Assembly: GCA_036389135.1 (NCBI GenBank) | Contig: DASVQP010000117.1 | Span: 1-64,000, forward strand | Length of the DNA stretch: 64,000 nt | Reading direction: 5' to 3' | From: Longimicrobium sp. | GTDB taxonomy: Bacteria > Gemmatimonadota > Gemmatimonadetes > Longimicrobiales > Longimicrobiaceae | Shown: in pieces, positions 51,790-63,769 of the stretch | Numbering within the stretch: position 1 is the stretch's first letter | How the letters are laid out: the number at the start of each line of letters is the position of its first letter | Notes under the pieces: generated by a model | Database searches by the model: none | The model's input: only the letters and a program-made list of their open reading frames with translations | What the model was told of the DNA's origin: nothing | Translations under genes and position numbers: made by a program

Positions 51790-53426
51790 CACGGGCGCGC
51801 CCCCCCCTGCGGCGTGTTCCCCGGCGTCGCGGGCGCGGGCGCGGCGGGCGCCGCCGGGCGAGCCGTGGGGATGCGCGTGCCGCGGCCCGGCGCACCCGTC
51901 GGCGCGGGACGGGGGGTCTGCGCGGCCGTTCCGGTCGCTGCCGCCGGCGTGCCCGGCGCGGGGTCGCGGCCCGGCGTGGGCGTGCGGGCGGCGGTGTTGC
52001 CGGCGGCCGGCCGTGCTCCAGCCGCACCCGCCGGGGCGCCTGCTGCGCTGTCCGCGGGCGCCCGCGGCTGGCCGGGGTCCAGGTAGACGCCGCGATGCAC
52101 GCCACGGGCGCGTGCGTTGTCCACCTCGCCGTCGCGGAACGCCAGGTCCACGTGGTCGGCGTTCAGGTAGTTGATGGCGGGCTTCTGCCCCGCCGGCGCG
52201 TCGTCGTTGCGCACGCGGTACACGGAGCGCGCGTTGCCGATGGCCACCAGGCGCTCGATCTCCACCTTGGCGTCCGCGCTGTCGCGGGCGGGGCGGCGCG
52301 CGGTGGTGTCGCGCGTGAAGTAGCCGATGATGGTGTCCGCCAGGATCAGGTCGCGGTCCTCCAGCGCGTCCGGCGGGGTGGTCACCCGCTGGCGGTGCGC
52401 GGCGGTGTCGCCCGGCGCGCCCACGGCCACGGTGTCCCAAGCCAGCCCGTGCGCGGAGCCGATCGCGTGCACCTCGCGCAGCTCCTGGCCGGGCATGATC
52501 GCCTCCAGCGAATCTGCCTCCATCCGGAACCCGCTCGCAAGCGCCACCGACCGCGGAAGCGCCTTCGTGCTGTCGCGCGGCGCCGCCGCCTGCGGCTCCT
52601 GGCCGCTGACGACGCGCTGCAGCTTGTCGTTCTCAAAGAACATCAGGAGCTGCGGCCCGTCCACGTCCAGCCGCTCGCTGTCCAGCCGCGCGTTGGTGCG
52701 GGCCAGGACGCGGGTCAGCTTGCCGTCGCGCAGGTTGCTCTCAATGTACTCGCCCTGCAGCTCGTACTGCGGGTTGCGCACGCGGGCGGCGGTGCGCAGC
52801 TCCATCCGCTCGGCGGTGGCGTCGTAGAAGGCGGTGGCGGCCGTGGATCTCACGTCCTTGCTGACGATCACCACGTTCCCCTCGGCGGTCATGAACTTGT
52901 CGCCGGTGCTGGTGATGCGGTCGCCGTCGATCTCCATGGGGTCGCGGCGCTGGCCGCCGCTCCCGCGCGGCACCAGCGTCAGGTGCGGGCGCTGCGTGGC
53001 GATGGCCTGCGCGTCGGGGCGCCCCGGCATCGCCTTGAAGTACTCCAGCTCCGGCCCGCGCAGGGTGGAGCCGCGCTGCTTGTCGGTAAAGATGACGTTC
53101 CCCTGCGCAAAGAGCCGCCCCGTGCCGGAGTTGTAGATGGCGCGGTCGGCCGTCAGCGTGCGCGTGGGGTCCTGGAAGTCCACCTGCCCAAAGAGGTGCA
53201 CCTCGTTCATCGCCTGGTAGATCACGGCGCTGTCGGCGCGCAGCTCCTCGCCCCCCGTGCACCTCACCAGCAGCGGCCCATCGGCCGAGATGACGCGGTT
53301 GGCGGGGTCGCCCACGGCGGTCCACGGCCCGTTCTGGTCTACCAGGAGGCACGAATTCGCCTGCGCGGCCAGGGCCGCGGGCGTGGCGGCAAGCGCCGCC
53401 GCGATTGCGAGAATGAAGTAGCGCAT
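51789..53426 (-). CDS. lptA: LptA/OstA-like periplasmic LPS-transport protein
   Basis: The 545-aa protein has a signal peptide ([20 protein letters not shown]) and OstA-like beta strands (about 40-430): [59 protein letters not shown]. This is much longer than E. coli LptA (185 aa) and ends in a long Pro/Ala/Gly-rich tail (about 455-545) without clear structure. It would form the periplasmic bridge between LptC and the outer membrane. Extra repeats could lengthen the bridge. It overlaps lptB and shares one base with the lptC end. Confidence 0.88.
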   Translation of the reverse strand: MRYFILAIAAALAATPAALAAQANSCLLVDQNGPWTAVGDPANRVISADGPLLVRCTGGEELRADSAVIYQAMNEVHLFGQVDFQDPTRTLTADRAIYNSGTGRLFAQGNVIFTDKQRGSTLRGPELEYFKAMPGRPDAQAIATQRPHLTLVPRGSGGQRRDPMEIDGDRITSTGDKFMTAEGNVVIVSKDVRSTAATAFYDATAERMELRTAARVRNPQYELQGEYIESNLRDGKLTRVLARTNARLDSERLDVDGPQLLMFFENDKLQRVVSGQEPQAAAPRDSTKALPRSVALASGFRMEADSLEAIMPGQELREVHAIGSAHGLAWDTVAVGAPGDTAAHRQRVTTPPDALEDRDLILADTIIGYFTRDTTARRPARDSADAKVEIERLVAIGNARSVYRVRNDDAPAGQKPAINYLNADHVDLAFRDGEVDNARARGVHRGVYLDPGQPRAPADSAAGAPAGAAGARPAAGNTAARTPTPGRDPAPGTPAAATGTAAQTPRPAPTGAPGRGTRIPTARPAAPAAPAPATPGNTPQGGARP

Positions 53427-54085
53427 CAGAATCGTATCCCTCCGTCGCCCACCTGCACGGAGCCGGTCCGGGCGTTGGTGCCCTGGACGTTCGTGAACCG
53501 GCTGTCCGCGCTGAAGCCCTGCGTGTACAACGTCTTGCCGTCTTCAAGGAGACTCGTCGCCTTTTCGCTCCACACGCGGTCGTTGCGCTGGTCCCAGTGG
53601 AGCTCCTCGCTTTTGATGGTGCGCTTCCCCTTCCCCTGCTCGCCGGGGATGATGAGGACCACCTTCCCCCGCGCCACCATCACCTGCGAAGCCGGGTCGT
53701 ACTCGCCCGTCTTGGATGTAAGCGTACCCTGCTGGCCCGAAGGGGTGCTGAAGAGAAGCCGCACCCCCTTGAGATTCGTGCGCGTCTGGCCGGGCATGGT
53801 GACGGCGGTGTCGGCGAAGATGTCGGCCTTGGTGGTGCCTTCCTCCGTCATCTTCATCTTCATCCCGATCGTCACCTGGTTGGCGTCCGCCTCGAACGCC
53901 GCGGTGCCGATGGGCGTCGTGCTCCCGCTGCACCCGGCGAGTGCGGCGACTAAAGTCGCGGCAACAACCGCGGGAAGTCCCCCTGCGGGGACTCGTGGGG
54001 TCCACACCAGTGCCGGACCCCGAGTCCGCGAAGGCGGACTTTGTGCTGTTGTTGCAGCGAGTTCACTCGCCCGGGATGCCTTCAT
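53426..54085 (-). CDS. lptC: LptC-like lipoprotein, 5' end built from a repeat element
   Basis: The 219-aa product (from ATG 54085, overlapping the kdsD stop) has a late lipoprotein signal, AVVAATLVAALAGC (Cys about 52), then an LptC-like beta domain (GTTKADIFADTAVTMPGQ, LTSKTGEYDPASQVMVARG, SEELHWDQRNDRVWS). It would pass LPS from LptB-FG to LptA. The first ~46 codons coincide with a four-hairpin repeat, so the signal's hydrophobic core is repeat-encoded. A GTG at 54007 is an alternative start that trims 26 residues. Other LptC proteins keep a membrane helix instead of a lipobox. Confidence 0.85.
   Translation of the reverse strand: MKASRASELAATTAQSPPSRTRGPALVWTPRVPAGGLPAVVAATLVAALAGCSGSTTPIGTAAFEADANQVTIGMKMKMTEEGTTKADIFADTAVTMPGQTRTNLKGVRLLFSTPSGQQGTLTSKTGEYDPASQVMVARGKVVLIIPGEQGKGKRTIKSEELHWDQRNDRVWSEKATSLLEDGKTLYTQGFSADSRFTNVQGTNARTGSVQVGDGGIRF
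53946..54070 (+). repeat. Four-hairpin element (family C) inside the 5' end of lptC
   Basis: Four perfect hairpins: GCGACT/AGTCGC (53946-53959), AGTCCCC/GGGGACT (53976-53993), AGTCCGC/GCGGACT (54023-54040), GCGAGT/ACTCGC (54057-54070). Order and spacers match the copy at 16039-16162, but the first two stems have quite different bases while staying paired. The element lies antisense to lptC within its coding region. Confidence 0.85.
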
Positions 54086-55068
54086 ACCGCCCCCGCCCGC
54101 ATCAGGTCGTGGAGGTGCACCATCCCCACCACGCGTCCCTCGTCCACCACGGGGAGCGCCATGACACCGTAGCGCTCCATGACGCCCACGGCCGCGGCGG
54201 CGAGTTCCCCCGGCTCGACGGTTTTGGGTTCGCGAGTCATGACTTCGGATACGGCGATTCCGTAGAAGTGTTCCTCGCGCTCCATCAGCCGCGTGAGATC
54301 CCCAGAGGTTACGACGCCCAGCAGGCGTCCCTCGTCATCCACCACCGCCACCGTCCCGCGGCGCTCGGCCAGCGGCACCAGCGCCTGGCGCATGGTGGCG
54401 CCGCGGGGGAGGAGCGGCAGGTCGCTCGTCTCCATCACGTCCTGCACGCGCAGCAGCAGCCGGCGCCCCAGCGCGCCGCCGGGGTGGAAGCGGGCGAAGT
54501 CGTCGCGCCCGAAGCCGCGGCGCAGCAGGAGGGCCACCGCCAGCGCGTCACCCATCGCCATGGCGGCGGCGGTGGACGAGGTGGGGGCGAGGTCGTGCGG
54601 GCACGCCTCTGCGGCCACCGAGCAGTCCAGCACCCAGTCCGCCTGGCGCGCCAGCGCGGATTCGGGCCGGCCGGTGAGGGCGACGACGCCCACGTCCATC
54701 CGCTTCAGGTACTCCAGCAGGCCGCGCAGCTCCTCGCTCTCGCCGCTCTTGGAGAGGAGGATGGCGACGTCGCCGCTCCCCACCAGCCCCAGGTCGCCGT
54801 GCAGCGCCTCGACGGGGTGGAGGAAGACGGCCGGGGTGCCGGTGGAGGTGAGGGTGGCGGCGAGCTTGCGGCCCACGATCCCGCTCTTCCCCACGCCGGC
54901 CACGATCACCCGCCCGGTCGCCTCCAGCACCGCGTCCACCGCCGCCGCGAACTCCACCCCGATTCGGCTCTCCAGCGCCGCAACGGAAGCGGCCTCGGTG
55001 CGGATCACGTGGCGGGCACGCTCCAGCATCTCGTCCGTGCCGATCCCCGCCGGCGCCGCCACCGTCAC
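54082..55068 (-). CDS. kdsD: D-arabinose-5-phosphate isomerase KdsD
   Basis: KdsD turns ribulose-5-phosphate into arabinose-5-phosphate, the first step to Kdo. From the GTG at 55068 the protein has 328 aa, the same as E. coli KdsD. The SIS domain holds VAGVGKSGIVGRKLAATLTSTG (about 43-64), LHGDLGLV and LSKSGESEELRGLL; two CBS domains follow (about 200-328). This start overlaps the kdsC stop (GTGA); a longer frame upstream is unlikely. Confidence 0.95.
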   Translation of the reverse strand: MTVAAPAGIGTDEMLERARHVIRTEAASVAALESRIGVEFAAAVDAVLEATGRVIVAGVGKSGIVGRKLAATLTSTGTPAVFLHPVEALHGDLGLVGSGDVAILLSKSGESEELRGLLEYLKRMDVGVVALTGRPESALARQADWVLDCSVAAEACPHDLAPTSSTAAAMAMGDALAVALLLRRGFGRDDFARFHPGGALGRRLLLRVQDVMETSDLPLLPRGATMRQALVPLAERRGTVAVVDDEGRLLGVVTSGDLTRLMEREEHFYGIAVSEVMTREPKTVEPGELAAAAVGVMERYGVMALPVVDEGRVVGMVHLHDLMRAGAV

Positions 55069-55645
55069 TGCCCCGCCTCGCGCTGGCGGACGTACGCTTC
55101 CACCAGGGCGCTCCACTGGCCGCGCGCGCCCAGCAGCGCCTCCGCGAACTCGCGTACGGCCCCGTAGCCGCCGTGCCGCGTCCCCTGCCAGCGCGCCACC
55201 GCACGGACGTCGCCGGCCGCGTTCCCCACCGCCGCGGGGAGCCCCACGCGCCGCATCACGGGGAGGTCGGGAAGGTCGTCGCCCAGGAAGGCGGTCTCCT
55301 CCCAGCCGATCCCTAGCCGCTCGAGCATCGCGGTGACGATGCGGAGCTTGGAGGCGGTGCGGTCCTGGTGCACCTCGCGGATCATCAGCTCCTCCGCGCG
55401 CATCGTCACCGCCCTCGACTCGCGCCCGGTGACGATGGCGACCCTGATCCCCCCTTCGTGCAGGAGCCGGGTGCCGATCCCGTCCTGGATCTCGAATCGC
55501 TTCAGCTCCACCCGCTCGCCCGCGGACGTCGCGCCCAGGTAGATGCCGCCGTCCGTCATCACGCCGTCCACGTCCAGGATGACGAGGCGGATGCGGCGCG
55601 CATCATCGCGCGGGATGGCGGCGGGCGGGTCCCCCACGGGCGCCA

Positions 55646-55649
<4 letters not shown>
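55065..55649 (-). CDS. kdsC: 3-deoxy-D-manno-octulosonate 8-phosphate phosphatase KdsC
   Basis: KdsC removes the phosphate from Kdo-8-P. The 194-aa HAD enzyme has LVILDVDGVMTDGGIYLG (catalytic Asp pair, about 23-40), VAIVTGRESRAV and the acidic FLGDDLPDLPVMRRVGL. It is slightly longer than typical cap-less KdsC. The ATG at 55649 overlaps the kdsA stop; the ATG at 55646 is also possible. Confidence 0.95.
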
Positions 55650-58937
<3,288 letters not shown>

Positions 58938-58991
58938 CGAACCGAAAAATGTGCGGGGATGCCGCGCGCATTTGCAATAATCACGCCACTC

Positions 58992-59020
58992 AACCTAGCG
59001 TCGGCGCGGCGGTTTGTCAA
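58992..59020 (-). promoter_or_regulatory. Promoter of the kds-lpt-rpoN operon
   Basis: On the minus strand a perfect -35 TTGACA (59020-59015) is followed by 17 nt and TAGGTT (58997-58992). Transcription would start near 58985, about 48 nt before the kdsB ATG. Confidence 0.65.
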
Positions 59021-59049
59021 AGCGGCGGCGGGGCGGCTAATGGAGTGCT

Positions 59050-59332
59050 CACGGGGGCCCTCACCCCCGCTCGTTCCTCGCTGCCCCCCTCTCCCGATAA
59101 CAGGAGAGGCTGCGCCTCTGGGCTCGGGAGAGGGGGGCGAAATCCGCGAGGAACACACAGATCCGTAGGGGCGCGATTCATCGCGCCCACCCTCGCCCCC
59201 ACCGCGACCCACGCCCACCGCACCGATACCGTACGGCAGACCTGCGTGTCTGCCACCGCCCGTGCCGTCCGACACCTGCCCCTCCACACCGCAACCTCGT
59301 AGGGGCCGCCCCACGTGGCTGCCCGTGCCCGC
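59050..59332. repeat. Repeat-filled gap upstream of kdsB
   Basis: In order: a C/G-rich inverted repeat with CCGCTCGTTCCTCGCTG and CCCGATAACAGGAGAGG (about 59050-59145, close kin of 47648-47742), a GGGCGCGAT palindrome with TC centre (59169-59188), a GGCAGACCTGCGTGTCTGCC unit (about 59232-59251), and a GGGGCCGCCCCACGTGGC unit (about 59302-59332). There is no gene in 59021-59352. Confidence 0.72.
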
Positions 59333-59352
59333 CCCCGCTCCGAACCCCCGGA

Positions 59353-60843
59353 TTAGAACCGGGGCAGCGAGAACGACCAGTACACCGCCGGGTCCAGGTC
59401 GTCCGCCGCGGGGTTCACGACCACGCCGACGCGCGCAAGAAAAAACCGAACGCCCCCCCCCACGTTCTGCACAAAGGCCGGCGCCGAATCCGTCCATGCG
59501 GCGCCGGAGGAATGCACCAGCTCCACCGAGGGCTGGCCCAGGTACGGGATCATCAGCTTCGGCGACAAGGGGATCAGGTACTCCGACCCCACGTACACCA
59601 GGTGGTCGCCGCGAAAGGCGGAGATCGCGGTGGTGGGCAGCGTGCCCGGACCGCCGAGGTTGCCGAACCGCTGCGGCGGTGCGTCGGAAGCGATGGGGAG
59701 CATCGTGCGCGCGTAGACGTGCACCGACTGCTGGCGGAAAGTCAGGGTATAGAAGTCGGCCCAGGCCAGCGCCTGCGTGAACGTCGCGTCGCCGAAACCC
59801 TGCTCCACCTGCGCGAAACCCTCCAGCTGCACCGTCTGCCCGCGCCAGCGCAGCGTGGCACCCACGATCCCGGAGACGATCGTCCCCTCCAGCACCGGCG
59901 GGTTCTCGCGGAGCAGGCCGTCGCCCAGGAGCGAGGGGAGGTCCGGCTCCGTCTCCAGCGAGCGGGCGCGCTCCACCTGCACGCCGACGCGCGGGCCCAG
60001 CCACGACTCCCCCGCGATGATCGGCTTGCCGACGGGGCGCGTGACGAAGACGGAGGCGCGGTCCGCGTCGTAGTAGTCGCGGTAGTCGCGCCCGACCAAC
60101 GCCGCGGTCACCGAGTTGACGATGTCGCCGTGATGCCAGGCGTCATTGGTGCGCGTCTGGCGCGACAGCTCGGCTTCCAAGCGCAGCGATTGGATGCGCA
60201 GCGGGTACTCCACACGCAGCTGGCCACCCAGGTGGTCGTCCTGCTTGTGGCGATACGCCAGGAACCCGCTCGCCAGCCCCGAACCCGGGTCAGGCGAGAA
60301 GCGGAACTGCGCGCCCCCCGCCACGGTGGCTCCGTTCACCCGGTCGTACGTCGGCGTCAGGAAGAGGGGTCGGAAGGAGCGCGGCAGCGGCGGCCCAACC
60401 ACGGTCGCGACCAGCGTGGAGTCCCCTGCCCTCCCCGTCGAATCGCCGCGCACGACTACGGTCGACGGGTGGGATTCCGAGATTGCGCCGTGCTGCGCCT
60501 TCGCGGAGCGGTAGACGCCACCATCGATGACCGCGATCTCGCCGCCGACGCGCGAGCCGGGGCGCAGGTAGAGGTGTCCGCCCAGCACCGCCACCGACCC
60601 CGCGACGGAGCCCTCCAGCCGCACGTCCGCATCGTAGATGACCAGATCCCCCGGCGCGGAGAACGTCGCGGGGAGGATGGTATCGCGGTCGATGCGCAGG
60701 TAGTTGCCACGTGCGAGCACCTCGCGCGCGATCTCGGCGGCGCGGCTCCGGTCGTCGCCGCGCACCGTCACCCCCTGCGCGGCGGCGGGGAGCGCGAATG
60801 CCATGAGGAGGAGTGCCGCGAGAAGTGCGGGGCGAAGCTTCAT
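59353..60843 (-). CDS. Outer-membrane beta-barrel protein with bactofilin-like N-terminal repeats
   Basis: The 496-aa protein has a signal peptide ([16 protein letters not shown]). A short beta-helix-like region follows (about 45-110, [28 protein letters not shown]), similar to polymer-forming bactofilin-type repeats. A predicted barrel (about 140-496) ends in SLPRF with the C-terminal Phe of outer-membrane proteins. No known family name is clear. It starts at an ATG overlapping the trpG stop, an odd partner for an amidotransferase; the pairing may be only physical. Confidence 0.78.
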   Translation of the reverse strand: MKLRPALLAALLLMAFALPAAAQGVTVRGDDRSRAAEIAREVLARGNYLRIDRDTILPATFSAPGDLVIYDADVRLEGSVAGSVAVLGGHLYLRPGSRVGGEIAVIDGGVYRSAKAQHGAISESHPSTVVVRGDSTGRAGDSTLVATVVGPPLPRSFRPLFLTPTYDRVNGATVAGGAQFRFSPDPGSGLASGFLAYRHKQDDHLGGQLRVEYPLRIQSLRLEAELSRQTRTNDAWHHGDIVNSVTAALVGRDYRDYYDADRASVFVTRPVGKPIIAGESWLGPRVGVQVERARSLETEPDLPSLLGDGLLRENPPVLEGTIVSGIVGATLRWRGQTVQLEGFAQVEQGFGDATFTQALAWADFYTLTFRQQSVHVYARTMLPIASDAPPQRFGNLGGPGTLPTTAISAFRGDHLVYVGSEYLIPLSPKLMIPYLGQPSVELVHSSGAAWTDSAPAFVQNVGGGVRFFLARVGVVVNPAADDLDPAVYWSFSLPRF

Positions 60844-61418
60844 CCGAGCTCCAGAAAGTTGCGAAGCAGCGCGTGCCCGTGCTCGCTGGCGATGGATTCC
60901 GGGTGGAACTGGACGCCCCACACCGGGTGCTCGCGGTGGCGGACCGCCTGGATCTCCGTCTCGAACCCTGGCTCGTCCGTCCACGCCACCGCCTCCAGCT
61001 CGGCCGGCAGCGACGACGGCTCGATCACCAGCGAATGGTAGCGCGCCACGGTGAACGGCGCCGGGATGCCGCGAAAGATCCCCTCCCCCGTGTGGCGGAT
61101 CGGCGAGGTCTTGCCGTGCATCGGCTTCGCGGCGCGCACGACCTCGCCGCCGTACGCCTGCCCGATCGACTGGTGGCCCAGGCAGACGCCGAGGATCGGG
61201 ATTTTTGGCCCAAGCTCGCGGATCGTCTCCACCGACACCCCCGCCTCGGTAGGCGTGCACGGGCCGGGGGAGATGACGATGCGCTCCGGAGCGCGCTCCG
61301 CGATCTCGGCGACGGTGAGCTGGTCGTTGCGCACGACCTCCAACTCCGCCCCCAGCTCGCCGAGATACTGGACTAGATTGTACGTGAAGCTGTCGTAGTT
61401 ATCGATAACCAGGATCAT
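60840..61418 (-). CDS. trpG: Anthranilate / aminodeoxychorismate synthase glutamine amidotransferase
   Basis: The 192-aa class I amidotransferase supplies ammonia for anthranilate (TrpG) or p-aminobenzoate (PabA). It has [16 protein letters not shown] (about 4-19), [12 protein letters not shown], the nucleophile Cys in [16 protein letters not shown] (about 79), [10 protein letters not shown] and the His/Glu pair in GVQFHPES. The synthase partner (trpE/pabB) is not in the window, so which product is made cannot be said; it may serve both. A good GGGAAG ribosome site precedes the ATG. Confidence 0.93.
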   Translation of the reverse strand: MILVIDNYDSFTYNLVQYLGELGAELEVVRNDQLTVAEIAERAPERIVISPGPCTPTEAGVSVETIRELGPKIPILGVCLGHQSIGQAYGGEVVRAAKPMHGKTSPIRHTGEGIFRGIPAPFTVARYHSLVIEPSSLPAELEAVAWTDEPGFETEIQAVRHREHPVWGVQFHPESIASEHGHALLRNFLELG

Positions 61419-61612
61419 GACTTCCCTGTGATGATCTCGCCTGCTTCCGCGCCGTGTCCACGCATCCCGCAGCGTAACGACCGATGAACGATGGCGCGGG
61501 CGGCCCCTCTTTGCAACGGTCGCCGGTGCCCCGAGCCCGCCCCCGTGCTAACTTTGCCCCACGTTCCGCACGACGCGGGGCGGCCGGAGCGGAGCCAGAA
61601 TGGGAGAGCGGA

Positions 61613-61924
61613 ATGGCGTGGGCGTACCTGTTCGTCGCGGGGCTGCTGGAGGTGGTGTGGGCGATCGGCCTCAAGTACACGGAGGGCTTCACGCGCCTGT
61701 GGCCGAGCGTGGGGACGCTGGCCGCGATGGGCGCGAGCTTCTACCTGCTCGCCACGGCGCTGCGCACCATCCCCGTCGGCACCGGCTATGCCGTATGGAC
61801 TGGCATCGGCGCGGTGGGGGCGAGCTTGCTCGGCATGCTCATCCTCGGCGAGCCGCGCGACGCCGGGCGCCTGCTGGGCATCGCGCTGATCGTGTGCGGG
61901 ATCGTGGTGCTGCGAGTGGCGTGA
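61613..61924 (+). CDS. gdx: Guanidinium exporter (SugE/Gdx subfamily of SMR)
   Basis: The 103-aa, four-helix small multidrug-resistance protein matches SugE/Gdx closely: [21 protein letters not shown] with the essential Glu (about 13), the [20 protein letters not shown] signature (about 58-77) and [11 protein letters not shown] at the end. Gdx members export guanidinium in exchange for protons as antiparallel dimers. No convincing guanidine riboswitch is seen upstream. The stop codon lies in a TGAGGGC...GCCCTCA inverted repeat. Confidence 0.93.
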   Translation: MAWAYLFVAGLLEVVWAIGLKYTEGFTRLWPSVGTLAAMGASFYLLATALRTIPVGTGYAVWTGIGAVGASLLGMLILGEPRDAGRLLGIALIVCGIVVLRVA

Positions 61925-62185
61925 GGGCGGAGGCCCTCACCCCCCCGGCCCCCCTCTCCCAAACTGCTGGGAAAGGTGGGAGATTGCGGCCTTCCGCGCG
62001 AGCCTTCCGGACCCGGGAACGCGTAGGGGCGCGATTTGTCGCGCCCTCCCCTGCCCGGAATCGACGCCGGCTCGCCGCACCAATTCCCGTAGGGGCTGCC
62101 CTACGTGGCTGCCCGTGCCCGCCACCGCACCGCCGCCCGTCCTTTCGCACGGACCCCCGTAGGGCAGACCTGCGTGTCTGCCCTG
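61919..62185. repeat. Repeat-filled gap between gdx and xerD
   Basis: In order: a stop-linked inverted repeat (61919-61975) that includes the gdx TGA, a GGGCGCGAT/GTCGCGCCC palindrome (62027-62046, one mismatch), a GGGGCTGCCCTACGTGGC unit (about 62092-62120), and a GGGCAGACCTGCGTGTCTGCCC unit (about 62161-62182). There is no gene in 61925-62204. Confidence 0.72.
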
Positions 62186-62204
62186 CCCCGCCGCCGCAAC
62201 CCCA

Positions 62205-63080
62205 TCATGCACGCGGGTGGAACTGGCGGTGGATCTGCGACAGGTACGTCCGGTCCACGTGCGTATAGATCTGCGTGGTGGAGATGTCCGCGTGGCCCAG
62301 CATCTCCTGCACCGCCACCAGGTCGGCGCCCCCCTCCAGCAGGTGCGTGGCGAACGAATGGCGCAGGGTGTGGGGGGTCACCTTCTTTTCGATGCCGGCG
62401 GCCTCCACGTGCTGCCGGAGGATCTTCCACACGCCCATGCGAGTCAGCGGCCCGCCGCGGGCGTTGAGGAAGACGCGCCCCTCACCCTTCCCCCGCTCCA
62501 GCCGCGGCCTCGTCTCGCGCAGGTAGATGGAGAGCGCGCCGATCGCCCGGCGCCCCACCGGCACCATCCGCTCCTTGGCGCCCTTGCCGAAGACGGACGC
62601 GAACTCGTCGTCCAGGTGCAGGTCGCGCACGCGGATGCCGGTGAGCTCGGACACGCGCACCCCGCTGGCGTACGCGAACTCCAGCATCGCCCGGTCACGC
62701 CAGGCGAGCGGGTGCATGATGTCCGGCGCCTCGAGCAAGCGCTCGATCTCCGCCACCGTGAGCACGCCCGGGAGCGTCTTCCACGCCGTCGGCGTGTCGA
62801 TCGCCTCGCTGGGGTCCGCCACCACCTCGTTCTCGCCCAGCAGGAAGCGGAAGTAGGTGCGCAGCGCGGAGATGTTGCGCGCGATGGAGGACGGCGCGAG
62901 CCCCAGGTCCTTGAGGAGGAGGACGAAGCGCCGCAGGTCGTCGGTGGTGACCTCGGAAGGGCGGGCGCGCCCCAGCGTCCGCGCGTGCGAGCACATGCGG
63001 ACCACGTCGCGGCGATAGGCGTCGATGGTCTGCTCGCTCAGGTTGCGCTCGAAGCGGAGGTGGTCGATGAAGCCCTCCAC
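62205..63080 (-). CDS. xerD: Site-specific tyrosine recombinase XerD
   Basis: XerD, with XerC, resolves chromosome dimers at dif. The protein (291 aa from the GTG at 63080) has the N-terminal SAM-like domain (FIDHLRFERNLSEQTIDAYRRD) and a catalytic domain with all residues: Arg in ASGVRVSELTGI, Lys in GKGAKERMVPV, HTLRHSFATHLLEGG (His-x-x-Arg), and GHADISTTQIYTHV (His and nucleophile Tyr). The frame stays open to a CTG at 63140 that overlaps the dedA stop in CTGA, so a longer N-terminus from a rare CTG start is possible. A dif candidate lies 28 kb away. Confidence 0.93.
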   Translation of the reverse strand: MEGFIDHLRFERNLSEQTIDAYRRDVVRMCSHARTLGRARPSEVTTDDLRRFVLLLKDLGLAPSSIARNISALRTYFRFLLGENEVVADPSEAIDTPTAWKTLPGVLTVAEIERLLEAPDIMHPLAWRDRAMLEFAYASGVRVSELTGIRVRDLHLDDEFASVFGKGAKERMVPVGRRAIGALSIYLRETRPRLERGKGEGRVFLNARGGPLTRMGVWKILRQHVEAAGIEKKVTPHTLRHSFATHLLEGGADLVAVQEMLGHADISTTQIYTHVDRTYLSQIHRQFHPRA

Positions 63081-63136
63081 CCCGAACTGCCGCGCCGTGC
63101 GGTCCAGCTCCTCCGGCGTGGGCGCTTCGGCGGTGC

Positions 63137-63757
63137 TCAGGCCGCCTCCCCGCGGCTGCGCCACCACCACCACCCCACGAGCGCGAAGAGGATCACCGCG
63201 GCGATCCCCAGCCAGCGCCCCGACGCCTCCACGGCCACGCGGATCTGCTCCCAGTTGCGCCCGGCGGTGGCGCCCAGGTACACGATCATCCCGTACCACA
63301 GCCCCGACGCCAGCGCGATCGGCGTGGCGGTTCGCACCCATCCCATCCCGCTCGTTCCCGCGAACACCGGCACCACCGCGCGGAAGCCGGGGAGGAAGCG
63401 GCTGAAGAAGATCACCTTGGCGCCGTGCTTCGCGTACAGGCCTGAGAGCCGCGTCATCTGCTGCGGCTGCAGGATCATCCGCCCGACGCGCCCCTGGAAG
63501 AACGACGCGCCGTAGCGCCGGCCCACCCAGTACGTCACCAGCGCCGTACCCACGTTGCACCCCCACACCACCAGGAACGCCCCGATCGGCGAGATGGTGC
63601 CGCGCCCCGCCAGGAAGCCGCCCGTGAGCGCGATCACGTCCGCCGGCACGGGGGGAAAGATGTTCTCCAGCCCCGCGAAGGCGCCGATCACCACGTACAC
63701 CAGCGGCCCGGGGAGCCCCTGCATCCATTCGATCAGCCGGTCGATCAGCCCCGACAT
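63137..63757 (-). CDS. dedA: DedA-family membrane protein
   Basis: The 206-aa protein has five or six hydrophobic segments and the DedA signature: ENIFPPVPADVIALTGGFLAG (about 31-51) and FFSRFLPGFRAVVPVFAG (about 115-132) with the essential Arg residues. DedA (SNARE-associated/VTT) proteins are proton-coupled lipid transporters; some move undecaprenyl phosphate or phosphatidylethanolamine. It lies just upstream of xerD on the same strand, sharing a 4-nt overlap if xerD starts at CTG. Confidence 0.9.
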   Translation of the reverse strand: MSGLIDRLIEWMQGLPGPLVYVVIGAFAGLENIFPPVPADVIALTGGFLAGRGTISPIGAFLVVWGCNVGTALVTYWVGRRYGASFFQGRVGRMILQPQQMTRLSGLYAKHGAKVIFFSRFLPGFRAVVPVFAGTSGMGWVRTATPIALASGLWYGMIVYLGATAGRNWEQIRVAVEASGRWLGIAAVILFALVGWWWWRSRGEAA

Positions 63758-63769
63758 GCGTCCTCCGCT

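Noticed and set aside
61419-61612. Guanidine riboswitch in front of gdx
   Set aside because: One ACGA lies in a possible short hairpin near 61570, but the second ACGR-loop hairpin of guanidine-II is missing, and I see no conserved core of guanidine-I or -III.
62205-63140. xerD as part of an integron or phage integrase module
   Set aside because: The protein has the XerD pattern and length, with no attachment-site repeats, gene cassettes or phage genes nearby.
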